A stretch of 64,000 bases of DNA from Devosia aquimaris (lineage in GTDB: Bacteria; Pseudomonadota; Alphaproteobacteria; Rhizobiales; Devosiaceae): assembly GCF_020169335.1 (NCBI RefSeq), contig NZ_JAIEZN010000001.1, positions 575,426 through 639,425 of the forward strand, read 5' to 3'. Shown one piece after another: positions 35,655 through 44,594 of this stretch. A program made the position numbers and the translations under genes. Under the pieces are notes generated by a model. That model had not been told where the DNA came from and did no database searches. It worked only from the letters and a program-made list of their open reading frames with translations. The first letter of the stretch is position 1. The number at the start of each line of letters is the position of its first letter.

Positions 35655-35724
35655 ACCTGACCTCCCCGGGAGGGGGGAGGAATTGTCCTGCGCAAGCCGG
35701 TCCGTTCGGCCCGTCTCGGACCGG
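35655..35724. repeat. Palindromic intergenic element upstream of the GAF gene
   Basis: A GC-rich imperfect palindrome, CCTCCCC...GGGGGGAGG (35661-35680), is followed by a perfect 8-bp stem, CCGGTCCG (35697-35704) with CGGACCGG (35717-35724). It occupies the spacer between the ATPase stop and GAF start codons and resembles dispersed intergenic palindromes of this group. Confidence 0.5.
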
Positions 35725-35745
35725 TCGCCCTCGTCTCGGGGGCGT

Positions 35746-36504
35746 CTAGGCCGCGCCGTCCAGCACGCCGCCTCGGCCTTCGGTGGCCGCCAGCAGTTCG
35801 CGGGAATAGGGCTCGACCAGCGCCTCGCGCTTGAGCAGGCCGACATCGGCGACCTCGACAATGCGCCCATGCCGCATCACGGCCAGCCGGTCGCAGAGGA
35901 AGCTCACCACCGGCAGATTGTGCGTCACCACCAGATAGGTAAGGCCCTGTTCGCGCCGCAGCCGCTTGAGCAGGTTGAGGATTTCCGCTTGCACGCTGAC
36001 GTCCAGCGCCGAGGTCGGTTCGTCGAGCAGCAGCACCTTGGGTTCAAGCATCAGCGCCCTTGCAATGGCGACGCGCTGGCGCTGGCCACCCGAGAGCTGG
36101 TGCGGAAAGCGGAAGCGGAAGCGCCGGTCGAGCCCGACGGCCGTGAGCACCTCTTCAACCCGCTTGTCGCGATTGCCGATGCCGTGAATGGCCAGCGGTT
36201 CGCTGAGGGTGGCGTCGATAGTCTTGCGCGGATGCAGCGAGCCATAGGGGTCCTGGAACACCATTTGGCACTGCGCGGCGACGGCGCGCTCGACGCCATG
36301 GCTGCGGGCACGGCCGAGCAGCTCAATCGTGCCGGTCCACTCGGGCGCCAGCCCGGCAATGGCGCGCAGAATGGTCGATTTGCCCGAGCCGCTTTCGCCC
36401 ACCAGCGCAAAGCTCTCGCCCTCGGCGATGTCGAGGGTGACGCCATGCACCACGGTGGTGTCGCCGTAGGAAATGCTGAGATTGTCCAGCCGGATCGCGC
36501 TCAT
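35746..36504 (-). CDS. Peptide-type ABC transporter ATP-binding protein (DppF-like)
   Basis: 252 residues from ATG 36504, which overlaps the preceding stop codon as ATGA. Walker [31 protein letters not shown], signature [16 protein letters not shown], Walker B VLLLDEPTSALDVS. It lacks the C-terminal Cys-rich oligopeptide domain found in the OppF-like protein at 25.3 kb, giving a compact form. It partners the ATPase encoded just upstream. Confidence 0.93.
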   Translation of the reverse strand: MSAIRLDNLSISYGDTTVVHGVTLDIAEGESFALVGESGSGKSTILRAIAGLAPEWTGTIELLGRARSHGVERAVAAQCQMVFQDPYGSLHPRKTIDATLSEPLAIHGIGNRDKRVEEVLTAVGLDRRFRFRFPHQLSGGQRQRVAIARALMLEPKVLLLDEPTSALDVSVQAEILNLLKRLRREQGLTYLVVTHNLPVVSFLCDRLAVMRHGRIVEVADVGLLKREALVEPYSRELLAATEGRGGVLDGAA

Positions 36505-37334
36505 GTGCCTGCCCATTGGCTGCGGTCGAGCACGGGCAGCTCGTCGCGGGTTTCATTGATCACCGGCATCGCCGCCAACAGCCCCCGCGTATAGGGGTGC
36601 TGCGCCTGCTCGAGCTGGCCGGCGGCGCATTCTTCCACCACCGTGCCGGCATTCATCACCAGGATGCGGTCGCAATAGCGGCTGACCAGGTTCAGGTCAT
36701 GGCTGATCAGGATCAGCCCCATGCCCTTGGCCATCACCAGATTGTCGATGATGTCGAGCACCTGCGCCTGCACGCTCACGTCGAGCGCCGAGGTCGGCTC
36801 GTCGGCGATCAGCAGTTCGGGGCCGGGGATCAGCATCATGGCGATCATGATGCGCTGGCCCATGCCGCCCGAGACCTCGTGCGGATAAAGCCCGGCGACC
36901 CGCTTGGGGTCGTTGATGCGCACCGCCTCCAGCATGGACAGCATGCGCTCCTGCACCGCGCTGCGCCCGAGCTTTTCATGTGTCACCACGGCTTCGGCGA
37001 TCTGCTCGCCAATGGTCATCACCGGGTTGAGCGAGAATTTTGGGTCCTGCATCACCATCGAGATGCGGGCGCCGCGAATGGCGCGCATCTGCCGGTCGCT
37101 CTGGCTGCGCAGGTCGATGCCATCGAACTCCAGCCGGTCGGCCGTAACCAGGCCCGGCTTGCGGATCAGCTTGAGAATGGCGCGGCCGGTCATCGACTTG
37201 CCCGAGCCGCTTTCGCCCACGATGCCCAGCCGCTCGCGGCCGAGATCGAAGGATATGCCCTTGACCACCTCGACCCGCCCGCGATGGGTCGGAAAGCTGA
37301 CGCGCAGGTTCTTGACGGAAAGCATCGGTGCCAT
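36501..37334 (-). CDS. Peptide-type ABC transporter ATP-binding protein (DppD-like)
   Basis: 277 residues from ATG 37334, overlapping the permease stop codon (ATGA). Walker [32 protein letters not shown], Walker [16 protein letters not shown]-loop LISHDLNLVSRY. The signature reads EVSGGMGQRIMIAMML, with Gly in place of the usual Arg after the Met. The C-terminal Cys motif of longer DppD proteins is missing. It belongs to the four-gene transporter operon on the minus strand. Confidence 0.93.
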   Translation of the reverse strand: MAPMLSVKNLRVSFPTHRGRVEVVKGISFDLGRERLGIVGESGSGKSMTGRAILKLIRKPGLVTADRLEFDGIDLRSQSDRQMRAIRGARISMVMQDPKFSLNPVMTIGEQIAEAVVTHEKLGRSAVQERMLSMLEAVRINDPKRVAGLYPHEVSGGMGQRIMIAMMLIPGPELLIADEPTSALDVSVQAQVLDIIDNLVMAKGMGLILISHDLNLVSRYCDRILVMNAGTVVEECAAGQLEQAQHPYTRGLLAAMPVINETRDELPVLDRSQWAGT

Positions 37335-38233
37335 CACTTGCCCTCGCTCTTGGGGTCGAGCACGTCGCGCAGCCCGTCGCCGAGGAAGCAGAAGCCTAGG
37401 CTGACGATGATGATGGCAAAGCCCGGCATGGTCGCCACCCACCATTGGTCAAGGATAAAGGTGCGGCCTCGGCTGATCATGGCGCCCCATTCCGGCAGCG
37501 GCGGCTGCGCACCCAGGCCGATGAAGCCCAGGCCCGCGGCCGTCAGGATCACCCCGGCCATGTCGAGCGTCACGCGGATGATCATCGAAGAGGTGCAGAG
37601 CGGCAGCACATGTCCGACGATGACGCGGAACGGGGACGCGCCCTGCATCTGCACCGCGGCGATGAACTCCGAGCTGCGGATGGTCAGCGTCTCGGCGCGG
37701 GCGATGCGGGCATAGGCCGGCCAGGAGGTGATGGCGATGGCGATGATGGCATTGTTGATGCCCGGCCCCAGGGCCGCGACGAAAGCCAGCGCCAGGATCA
37801 GCTTGGGCATGGACAGGAAAATGTCGGTGATGCCCATTAGCACGCGGTCGGTCCAGCCGCCGAAATAACCGGCCACTGCGCCCAGCAACAGGCCCAGCGG
37901 CGCCGAGATCAGCGCCACCAGGCCCACGATAGTCAGGGTGATCTGGCTGCCCCAGATGACGCGCGAGAAGATGTCGCGGCCCAGCTCATCGGTGCCCATC
38001 CAATGGGCGCCCGAGGGCGGCGCCAGGCGATTGGCCAGATCCTGCCCGGTGGCCGAATAGGGCGCCAGCCACGGCGCCAAAAGGGCTGTGAGCACGAGAA
38101 TGAGGATGATCACCCCGCCCAGCACAGACAGGGGGTTGCGCAGCAGCGCGGTGAACACCCGATAGGCCCGGCCCGCATTGGCCTGCAGGCGGGAATGGGG
38201 CGAGTCTTCCAGCAACCAGTCGCGTGTGCTCAT
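37334..38233 (-). CDS. Peptide-type ABC transporter permease (DppC family)
   Basis: 299 residues. N-terminal LLRNPLSVLGGVIILILVLTALLAPWLAPY, then GTDELGRDIFSRVIWGSQITL, the EAA loop AVQMQGASPFRVIVGHVLPLCTSS and the C-terminal CFLGDGLRDVLDPK match DppC/OppC. Six membrane helices. Start and stop codons overlap both neighbours by 4 nt, so the operon is tightly coupled. Confidence 0.94.
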   Translation of the reverse strand: MSTRDWLLEDSPHSRLQANAGRAYRVFTALLRNPLSVLGGVIILILVLTALLAPWLAPYSATGQDLANRLAPPSGAHWMGTDELGRDIFSRVIWGSQITLTIVGLVALISAPLGLLLGAVAGYFGGWTDRVLMGITDIFLSMPKLILALAFVAALGPGINNAIIAIAITSWPAYARIARAETLTIRSSEFIAAVQMQGASPFRVIVGHVLPLCTSSMIIRVTLDMAGVILTAAGLGFIGLGAQPPLPEWGAMISRGRTFILDQWWVATMPGFAIIIVSLGFCFLGDGLRDVLDPKSEGK

Positions 38234-39306
38234 CAGCGGGCCCTCGGGTCGAGGACGCGGTAGAGCACGTCCGAAATCTTGTTGATGAAGATGAACACGG
38301 CGCCGATCACCAGCGTCGAGCCGAGCACGGCATTCATGTCTGCATTGAGCAGCGCCGTGGTCAGATAGTTGCCGATGCCGGGCCAGGAGAACACGGTTTC
38401 GATCATCACCGAGCCTTCGAGCAGCCCGGCATAGCTGAGGCCGATGACCGTAATCAGCGGCACGCGGATCGGGTTGAAGGCATGGCGCCAGATCACCAGC
38501 CGCTCCGGCACACCCTTGACCCGGGCGGTCGTGACGAATTCCTGGCTGAGCTGATCCAGCATGAAGCTGCGCGTCATGCGAGCGATATAGGCCAGGCTGA
38601 AAAAGCCCAGCACCGAGGCCGGCAGGATGAGGTGGGTGATGGCATTCCAGAAGATGTCGATCTCCCCGGCAAGAAGGCTATCGACCAGCAGCAGGCCGGT
38701 CACCGGCTGCACCAGCCCGTCATAGAAAATGTCGAGCCGACCGGGGCCGCCGACCCAGCGCAGCCGGGCATAGAACACGGCCAGCCCGACCAGGCCCAGC
38801 CAGAAGGCCGGCATGGAATAGCCGAGCAGGCCCACCACGCGGATGATCTGGTCGATGATCGAGCCCTGGCGGCTGGCCGCGATCACGCCCAGTGGCACGC
38901 CGAGCACCACGCCGATGATGATGCCGATAGTGGCCATCTCGAGCGTCGCGGGGAAGAAGCGGCTGAGATCCTCGACCACGCTGCGCCCGGTGCTGACCGA
39001 CTGCCCGAGATCGCCGGAAAACACGTTGAGCACATAGTGCACGAACTGGATCGGCAGCGGCTGGTCGAGCCCCATGGCGACGCGCGCCGCCTCATAGACT
39101 TCGCTGCTGGCGCGGTCGCCCACCACGGCCAGGACGGGATCGATCGGGATCACGCGGCCGATGAAGAAGGTGATGGCCAACAGGCCCAGGAATGTCAGCA
39201 GCACCGTGGCGACAAAACCCAGTATGGCCAGAAGGCGGCGTCTGGTTCTGCGGCTGGCAGCGCCGGCGACCTCAACGGTGGCGGCAGTCGTCGGGTTCTG
39301 GCTCAA
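38233..39306 (-). CDS. Peptide-type ABC transporter permease (DppB family)
   Basis: 357 residues from a TTG start (39306) with AGGA 7 nt upstream; no ATG exists in the N-terminal region of this frame. After a ~25-residue polar N-terminus the first helix begins (LLAILGFVATVLLTFLGLLAITFF). SVSTGRSVVEDLSRFFPATLEMA, LGYSMPAFWLGL and the EAA loop TARVKGVPERLVIWRHAFNPIRVPL are DppB-like. It is the first gene of the minus-strand operon dppB-C-D-F-GAF and diverges from the XRE regulator gene by 129 bp. Confidence 0.92.
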   Translation of the reverse strand: MSQNPTTAATVEVAGAASRRTRRRLLAILGFVATVLLTFLGLLAITFFIGRVIPIDPVLAVVGDRASSEVYEAARVAMGLDQPLPIQFVHYVLNVFSGDLGQSVSTGRSVVEDLSRFFPATLEMATIGIIIGVVLGVPLGVIAASRQGSIIDQIIRVVGLLGYSMPAFWLGLVGLAVFYARLRWVGGPGRLDIFYDGLVQPVTGLLLVDSLLAGEIDIFWNAITHLILPASVLGFFSLAYIARMTRSFMLDQLSQEFVTTARVKGVPERLVIWRHAFNPIRVPLITVIGLSYAGLLEGSVMIETVFSWPGIGNYLTTALLNADMNAVLGSTLVIGAVFIFINKISDVLYRVLDPRAR

Positions 39307-39341
39307 GCGTGTTTCCTGTTGAGAAACAAGGCTCTACACCC

Positions 39342-39431
39342 GCAGATTGACTCTTCTGCAGATTGTGAAGCCCCTCACATTTCGCTTCCACCATACAGAA
39401 AACTTTGCTTATATCAAAAAAATTTTGGTGG
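39342..39431. promoter_or_regulatory. Repeats in the divergent region between DppB-like and XRE-cupin genes
   Basis: GCAGATTG occurs twice in direct orientation (39342-39349 and 39358-39365, 16 bp apart). An inverted pair CCACCA (39388-39393) and TGGTGG (39426-39431) brackets an AT-rich stretch just before the regulator start codon. These are candidate binding sites for the divergent XRE-cupin regulator. Confidence 0.35.
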
Positions 39432-39435
39432 TTTG

Positions 39436-40113
39436 ATGACAAGTGCAGCGCTGACCAGGATTGATCCGAACGGGCACCCCAGGGTGGGGGCTCTTATTCG
39501 CGCCCGCCGTCGCCAGCAGCATATGACGCTGGAAGCGCTTGGCAAGGCGGCCGCGGTTTCGGTGGGTTATCTCAGCCAGGTCGAGCGCGACCATGCCACC
39601 CCCTCGCTGGGCACGCTGGCCCAGATTGCCGCAGCCTTGGGCGTGGGCATCGACTATTTCGTCTCCGCCCCCACCGCCAAGACCGCGCTGACGCGGGCAG
39701 GGGAGCGCAACCGCTTTTCCCTTGATGGCTCCTCCATCGTCTACGAGCGCCTGGGCACCGATTTTCCCGGCAACATGCTCTCCAGCTTCGTCATGGAAGT
39801 GCCGCCCGGCTATCGCTCCGAGACCGTGGCGCATGAGGGCGAGGAAATCCTCTATGTGCTCGAAGGCGCCATCACCCAGCGCCTGGATGGCGACGAGATG
39901 ATCATGAGCGCCGGCGACAGCCTGCATTTCCGCGGCAATCGCCCCCATTCGTGGTCCAACCACACCGACAAACCTGCGCGCCTCCTCTGGACCGGCACGC
40001 TCGCGCTCTTCCGCTCATCGGCCAAGCCCTCGCGCCAGCCTGATGCGGTTACCAGACCTGGCCTTCGGCCGGTGAAAAACAAGAAAATCGTCAAACCCCA
40101 GGAGAAACGCTGA
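39436..40113 (+). CDS. XRE family regulator with C-terminal cupin domain
   Basis: 225 residues from ATG 39436 (GGTGG 5 nt upstream). The HTH is RARRRQQHMTLEALGKAAAVSVGYLSQVERDHATPSL. The cupin domain follows (VPPGYRSETVAHEGEEILYVLEGAI, SAGDSLHFRGNRPHSWSN) and probably binds a small metabolite. A basic 30-residue tail ends the protein. It diverges from the DppBCDF-GAF operon, and its TGATG overlap couples it to the binding-protein gene, so it very likely controls the whole transport locus. Confidence 0.9.
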   Translation: MTSAALTRIDPNGHPRVGALIRARRRQQHMTLEALGKAAAVSVGYLSQVERDHATPSLGTLAQIAAALGVGIDYFVSAPTAKTALTRAGERNRFSLDGSSIVYERLGTDFPGNMLSSFVMEVPPGYRSETVAHEGEEILYVLEGAITQRLDGDEMIMSAGDSLHFRGNRPHSWSNHTDKPARLLWTGTLALFRSSAKPSRQPDAVTRPGLRPVKNKKIVKPQEKR

Positions 40114-41699
40114 TGAAACTCTTCCGCGCAGCCTTGCTGGCGACGGCGCTGGCTCTGCCTTTGGGCAGTGTCGCCGCTATCGCCGCCACGCCTGCCGACG
40201 CTCTCGTCGTCGCCCAGAACATCGACGACATCGTCGCCCTCGATCCGGCCCAGGCCTATGAGTTCACCTCCGGCGAGATCAACACCAATGTGTATGATCG
40301 CCTGGTGGGCTATGAAGCCGAGGACACCACGGTGCTGGCACCTGGCCTCGCCACTGAATGGGTGGCCGATGATGCCGCCAAGACCATCACCTTCACCCTG
40401 CGCGACGCCAAGTTTGCCTCCGGCAACCCCGTGCGTCCCGAAGACGTGGTGTTCTCCTTCACCCGCGTGGTCAAGCTCAACCTGACCCCGGCCTTCATTC
40501 TCACCCAGCTCGGCTGGACCCCCGAGAACATCGCCGACATGGTCACCATCGATGGCAACAAGGTCATCGTGAAGTATGAGGGCGATTTCTCCTCCGCCTT
40601 CGTGCTCAACGTGCTGGCCTCGCGCCCGGCCTCCATCGTCGATGAAGTGCTGGTCATGGCCAACGAGACCGCCGGCGACATGGGCAATGCCTGGCTGAAC
40701 ACCCATTCGGCTGGCTCGGGCCCCTTCGTGATGACCGATTTCCGCCCCGCTGAAATCGTCCGCCTTACCGCCAATGAGAATTACTTCCGTGGCGCCCCCG
40801 CCATGAAGCAGATCCTGATCCGCCACGTTGCCGAAGCCGCCACCCAGCAGCTGCTGCTGAGCTCGGGCGACGTCGACATCGCCAAGAACCTGACCCCGGA
40901 CCAGATCTCGGGCCTGTCCACCGACACCATCAAGGTGGAAACCTATCCGCAGGCGGCCGTGCACTTCCTCTCCTTCAACCAGAAGGACGAAGCCCTGACC
41001 CCGCCCGCCGTCTGGGAAGCCGCGCGCTACCTGGTCGACTACGATGGCATGACCCAGTCCTTCCTCAAGGGCCAGATGGAAAAGCACCAGGCCTTCTGGC
41101 CCAAGGGCTTCCCCGGCTCCTATGACGAGACCCCGTTCAGCCTGGACGTGGAAAAGGCCAAGCAGATTCTGGCTGACGCCGGTGTCGCGACGCCGATCAA
41201 CGTCACCCTCGACGTGATCAATGCCGCGCCCTTCACCGACATGGCGCAGTCGCTGCAGGCGACCTTCGCCGAAGCGGGCATCAACTTCGAGATTCTCCCG
41301 GGCACTGGCGCCCAGGTGATCACCAAGTACCGCGAGCGCACCCACCAGGCCATGCTGCTGTACTGGGGCCCCGACTTCATGGACCCGCACTCCAACGCCA
41401 AGGCCTTCGCCTACAACTCGGACAACTCGGACGACAACTACACCGCCACCACCACCTGGCGGAACGCCTGGGCTGTTCCGGACGCGCTGAACAAGGAAGT
41501 CACCGCTGCCCTGGCCGAATCCGACCAGGCCAAGCGTGATGAGCTCTATGTCGACCTGCAGAAGCAGGTGCAGGCGTCCTCGCCCATCGTCATCATGTTC
41601 CAGGCCGCGCTGACCATCGCCATGGCCAACAATGTCGAAGGCTATGTCAACGGCGCGACCTCGGACTTTGTCTACTATCGCCTCGTGACCAAGAACTAG
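40113..41699 (+). CDS. ABC transporter extracellular peptide-binding protein (DppA/OppA family)
   Basis: 528 residues. Sec signal peptide to about residue 24 (LPLGSVAAIAAT). Typical SBP_bac_5 features: IDDIVALDPAQAYEFTSGEINTNVYDRL, LATEWVADDAAKTITFTLR, RPEDVVFSFTRV, HSAGSGPFVMTDF, and a C-terminal VQASSPIVIMFQ segment. It should deliver its ligand to the permeases encoded divergently. It is the second gene of the plus-strand set regulator-binding protein-peptidase-acetyltransferase. Confidence 0.93.
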   Translation: MKLFRAALLATALALPLGSVAAIAATPADALVVAQNIDDIVALDPAQAYEFTSGEINTNVYDRLVGYEAEDTTVLAPGLATEWVADDAAKTITFTLRDAKFASGNPVRPEDVVFSFTRVVKLNLTPAFILTQLGWTPENIADMVTIDGNKVIVKYEGDFSSAFVLNVLASRPASIVDEVLVMANETAGDMGNAWLNTHSAGSGPFVMTDFRPAEIVRLTANENYFRGAPAMKQILIRHVAEAATQQLLLSSGDVDIAKNLTPDQISGLSTDTIKVETYPQAAVHFLSFNQKDEALTPPAVWEAARYLVDYDGMTQSFLKGQMEKHQAFWPKGFPGSYDETPFSLDVEKAKQILADAGVATPINVTLDVINAAPFTDMAQSLQATFAEAGINFEILPGTGAQVITKYRERTHQAMLLYWGPDFMDPHSNAKAFAYNSDNSDDNYTATTTWRNAWAVPDALNKEVTAALAESDQAKRDELYVDLQKQVQASSPIVIMFQAALTIAMANNVEGYVNGATSDFVYYRLVTKN

Positions 41700-41730
41700 G
41701 CTGGCGCCCCGCGCGCTTCGCCCACCAGAC

Positions 41731-41794
41731 GACAGCGTCCCCAAGCCGCTGTCGCAGCGGGGCCGGACCACCTCCCTCTTCGTGGCCCGGCCCC
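41731..41794 (+). other. GC-rich hairpins after the binding-protein gene
   Basis: GACAGCG/CGCTGTC (41731-41753, 7 bp) and GGGGCCGG/CCGGCCCC (41759-41794, 8 bp) lie within the 212-bp gap before the peptidase gene. There is no T-run. They probably stabilise the binding-protein mRNA and reduce read-through, as is common after transporter binding-protein genes. Confidence 0.45.
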
Positions 41795-41911
41795 AGTTAC
41801 CCGTCTCCGTTCAGGGCCGCCCACCAGGCGGTCCTCTCTGTCAGTGGCGCCCGCTGCGCCGGCCGCGCACGCCCACTGCCACCCCTAATTCAGTCAGCAT
41901 CGAGCCCGCCC

Positions 41912-43012
41912 ATGAACGCCACTCTGCAAACCCGCCTCGCCAATCTGCGTGCCCGCATGGCGGCCACTGCGACCGATCTGGTGGTCATCGGGCCCTCGAG
42001 CCACATGCTCTATCTGGCCGATCTGTCCCCGCATGGCGACGAGCGCCCGGTTCTGCTCATGATCAGCCAAAGCTTTGCCGGCTTCCTGATGCCTGCGCTC
42101 AATGTCGACAGCGCCCGCCAGCACACCGACCTGCCGTTCTTCCCCTGGGCCGATGCCGATGGCCCCGCCGATGCGCTGGAGCAGTTGATTGCCGCCACCG
42201 GCATTGACCGCACGGCGCCCTCAATCGTTCTGGACGAGACCATGCGCGCCGATTTCACGCTGCTGGTGCTCGATACGCTGCCCGGCGCCAGCCGCCGCTT
42301 CACCAATGACACGGTGGGCTATCTGCGCTCGCGCAAGGACAATGCCGAGTATGACGCGCTCAAGAAGAGCGCCGTGCTCAACGATGCCGCCATGGCCGCC
42401 GGCTTTGCCGCGCTGCGCCCGGGCATCACCGAGCGCGAAGTGGCCACTGCCATCCGCGATTTCTATAAGGCCAATGGCGCCACCACCGAATTCTGCTCGG
42501 TCTGCTTTGGTCCCAATGGCGCTTTCCCGCACCACCATACCGGCGAAACCAGGCTCGCCGAGGGCGATGCCGTGCTGATCGACACCGGCGCGCGCATCCA
42601 TGGCTATCCCAGCGACATGACCCGCGTGGGCTTTTATGGCACGGCGCCCGAGGGCTTTGGCCAGATCCACTCGATCCTTGATCGGGCCGTCGAGGCCGCC
42701 ATCGCCGCCGCCAAGCCCGGCACGCGCGCCAGCGAGGTCGACAAGGCCGCCCGCGACGTCATCACCGCCGCCGGCTATGGCCCCAATTTCCTCCACCGCA
42801 CCGGCCATGGCCTGGGCATCGACATCCACGAGACGCCCTATATCACCGCCACCTCGGACACGGTGCTCGAAGAGGGCATGGTGTTCTCCATCGAGCCGGG
42901 CATCTACCTGCAGGGCCGCTTCGGCCTGCGGCTGGAAGAGATCGTCATCATCCGCAATGGCGTCGCCGAAATCCTCTCCGACATGCCTCGCACCGCCGTG
43001 GCGGTGGGGTGA
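41912..43012 (+). CDS. M24 family metallopeptidase (Xaa-Pro aminopeptidase/dipeptidase-like)
   Basis: 366 residues: an N-terminal creatinase-like domain (about 1-135) and a pita-bread catalytic domain. The five metal ligands can be seen: the Asp residues in LIDTGARIHGYPSDMTR, His in FLHRTGHGLGIDIHETPY, and Glu residues in VFSIEPGIYL and LRLEEIVII. No signal peptide, so it acts in the cytoplasm, probably cleaving imported Xaa-Pro-type peptides. The product would feed PutA and glutamate dehydrogenase (inference). It overlaps the next gene by TGATG. Confidence 0.92.
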   Translation: MNATLQTRLANLRARMAATATDLVVIGPSSHMLYLADLSPHGDERPVLLMISQSFAGFLMPALNVDSARQHTDLPFFPWADADGPADALEQLIAATGIDRTAPSIVLDETMRADFTLLVLDTLPGASRRFTNDTVGYLRSRKDNAEYDALKKSAVLNDAAMAAGFAALRPGITEREVATAIRDFYKANGATTEFCSVCFGPNGAFPHHHTGETRLAEGDAVLIDTGARIHGYPSDMTRVGFYGTAPEGFGQIHSILDRAVEAAIAAAKPGTRASEVDKAARDVITAAGYGPNFLHRTGHGLGIDIHETPYITATSDTVLEEGMVFSIEPGIYLQGRFGLRLEEIVIIRNGVAEILSDMPRTAVAVG

Positions 43013-43554
43013 TGGGCGCAACCATGGGGCCGGCGCCCGTGCTCACCACGGCGCGCCTGATCCTGCGGCCGCATACGGTTGAGGATTTTGCGCCCTGCTG
43101 CGCACTCTGGGCCGAACCGGGCGTCATCCGCTTCATCGGCGGGCGACCCAGCACGCCGGAAGAGGTATGGGCGCGGCTGCTGCGCTATGCCGGGCTCTGG
43201 TCGCTGCGCGGCTATGGCTATCTGCTGGTCACCGACCGCACCACAGGGGCACTGGTGGGCGAGGTGGGCCTCGCCGATTTCCAGCGCGACATCACCGCCG
43301 CTTTTGGCGATACGCCTGAGGCCGGCTGGGTGCTGCTGCCGCAATACCATGGCAAGGGCCTCGCCCGCGAAGCCCTGCAGGCGCTGCTGGATTGGGCCGA
43401 CCTGAACCATCCGCGCACGGTCTGCATGATCGACCCGGCCAACATGCCGTCGCTGGCTCTGGCCGGACGGCTCGGCTACGCCGAATATGCAAGGGCAACC
43501 TACAAGGACCACCCCACGATCCTGTTCGAGCGCAAGGCGCTGGCGAGAGGCTGA
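43012..43554 (+). CDS. GNAT family N-acetyltransferase (RimJ/RimL type)
   Basis: 180 residues from ATG 43012 (TGATG overlap with the peptidase gene). LTTARLILRPHTVEDF is the usual RimL-type start; LVGEVGLADFQ and the acetyl-CoA loop LLPQYHGKGLAREALQALLDWA are intact, and NMPSLALAGRLGYAEYARATYKD follows. Coupling to a peptidase and peptide-binding protein suggests it acetylates a peptide or amino-acid-like compound, but the substrate cannot be read from sequence. It converges end to end (0-bp gap) with the glycosidase gene. Confidence 0.9.
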   Translation: MGATMGPAPVLTTARLILRPHTVEDFAPCCALWAEPGVIRFIGGRPSTPEEVWARLLRYAGLWSLRGYGYLLVTDRTTGALVGEVGLADFQRDITAAFGDTPEAGWVLLPQYHGKGLAREALQALLDWADLNHPRTVCMIDPANMPSLALAGRLGYAEYARATYKDHPTILFERKALARG

Positions 43555-44505
43555 TCAGGTCCGCAGCAGGGGCACATCGCCCGGCACATCGCGCTCCAGC
43601 ACCAGCACTCCATCGACCACGCGCAGCCGGCCATGGTGGATGGCGGTGCGCCGCGCCGCCACATCGGGCGGGCCCTCGGCCTGGCTGTGCTCATTCCATT
43701 CGGGATGGGTGAAATAATAGAGCACGGCATGCTCGCCCATGACCACCACATCGGCGTGGCGCGCCAGCCGCCGGTCATCCTCGGCCAGACCCGGCACATC
43801 GCCGATCAGCCCCTGCCACTGCCAATTCCGCGCGTCCGTCGAGCGATAGACGCCCTGGCCGCGCCACTCGTCCACGATCATCCAGTGCCAGCCGCCCAGC
43901 ACGAAGACATTGGGGCCCTCATGGCCGCGCCCGCCCTTGTCGCCGGGGATCACCTCGCCCTCGACGGTCCAGTCTTTGAGGTTCGGGCTCGTCGCCGCCC
44001 AGGTGGCAGAATGGTTGTTCTCGTCCTTGTACCACAGACGCCAGAGCCCATCGGGGCACAGCGCCACGGCGGCATCGATCACCCGCGGGCTGCTGAGTGC
44101 CACCGGGCCGACCCGCGTCCAGTTTTCCAGATCCGGGCTGGTGTAATGCACAATGGTGCGCGGCACGCCCGGCCAGTCATCCGGTATCCCCGAGATATAG
44201 CTGAGGAACATGTGATATTGCCCCAGGGCATGGATCACCTCGGGCGCCCAATGGGTATTGCTGCCAGGCACGTCGCCGGGGGCATCCAGGCCCTTGACGG
44301 TGCCGCGATAGGTCCAGCTCGCGCCATCGTCAGTCGAGACCGCAATGCCGATGGCACAGCCATGGATCCAGGTGAACTTTGGCCCCACGGCCTCTGGCCG
44401 GCGATTGGTGTAGAACATCCACCATTCATTGCTGCCCGCGCGGCGGATCACCGTGGGGTCCGCCGCCCCGTCTTCGATCGGGTCGCGAAAGATCGCCGTA
44501 CTCAT
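43555..44505 (-). CDS. Five-bladed beta-propeller glycoside hydrolase (GH43/GH32-like)
   Basis: 316 residues, no signal peptide. Repeating blade motifs are visible: DPIEDGAADPTVIRR with the putative catalytic Asp, WWMFYTNRR, THWAPEVIHALGQYHMFLSYI with an E in the middle, RVIDAAVALCPDGLWRLWYKDE, and HEGPNVFVLGGWHWMIVDEW. These fit the GH43/GH62/GH32 superfamily, but the exact family needs a profile search. It is the last gene of the arabino-oligosaccharide operon, 89 bp after the final ATPase gene, and would act on imported oligosaccharides in the cytoplasm. Confidence 0.78.
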   Translation of the reverse strand: MSTAIFRDPIEDGAADPTVIRRAGSNEWWMFYTNRRPEAVGPKFTWIHGCAIGIAVSTDDGASWTYRGTVKGLDAPGDVPGSNTHWAPEVIHALGQYHMFLSYISGIPDDWPGVPRTIVHYTSPDLENWTRVGPVALSSPRVIDAAVALCPDGLWRLWYKDENNHSATWAATSPNLKDWTVEGEVIPGDKGGRGHEGPNVFVLGGWHWMIVDEWRGQGVYRSTDARNWQWQGLIGDVPGLAEDDRRLARHADVVVMGEHAVLYYFTHPEWNEHSQAEGPPDVAARRTAIHHGRLRVVDGVLVLERDVPGDVPLLRT

Positions 44506-44594
44506 GCTGTCCGCTCGTGCTCTGGCAATGACATGGGATCAGGCCGCAACGCCCCGCGTAGGGGCCGCCGCGGCCTGCCGAAACAGGCGCCTGG

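Noticed and set aside
39852..41771. 639-codon minus-strand open frame opposite the second binding-protein gene
   Set aside because: Shadow frame; the plus-strand genes are tightly coupled and well recognised.
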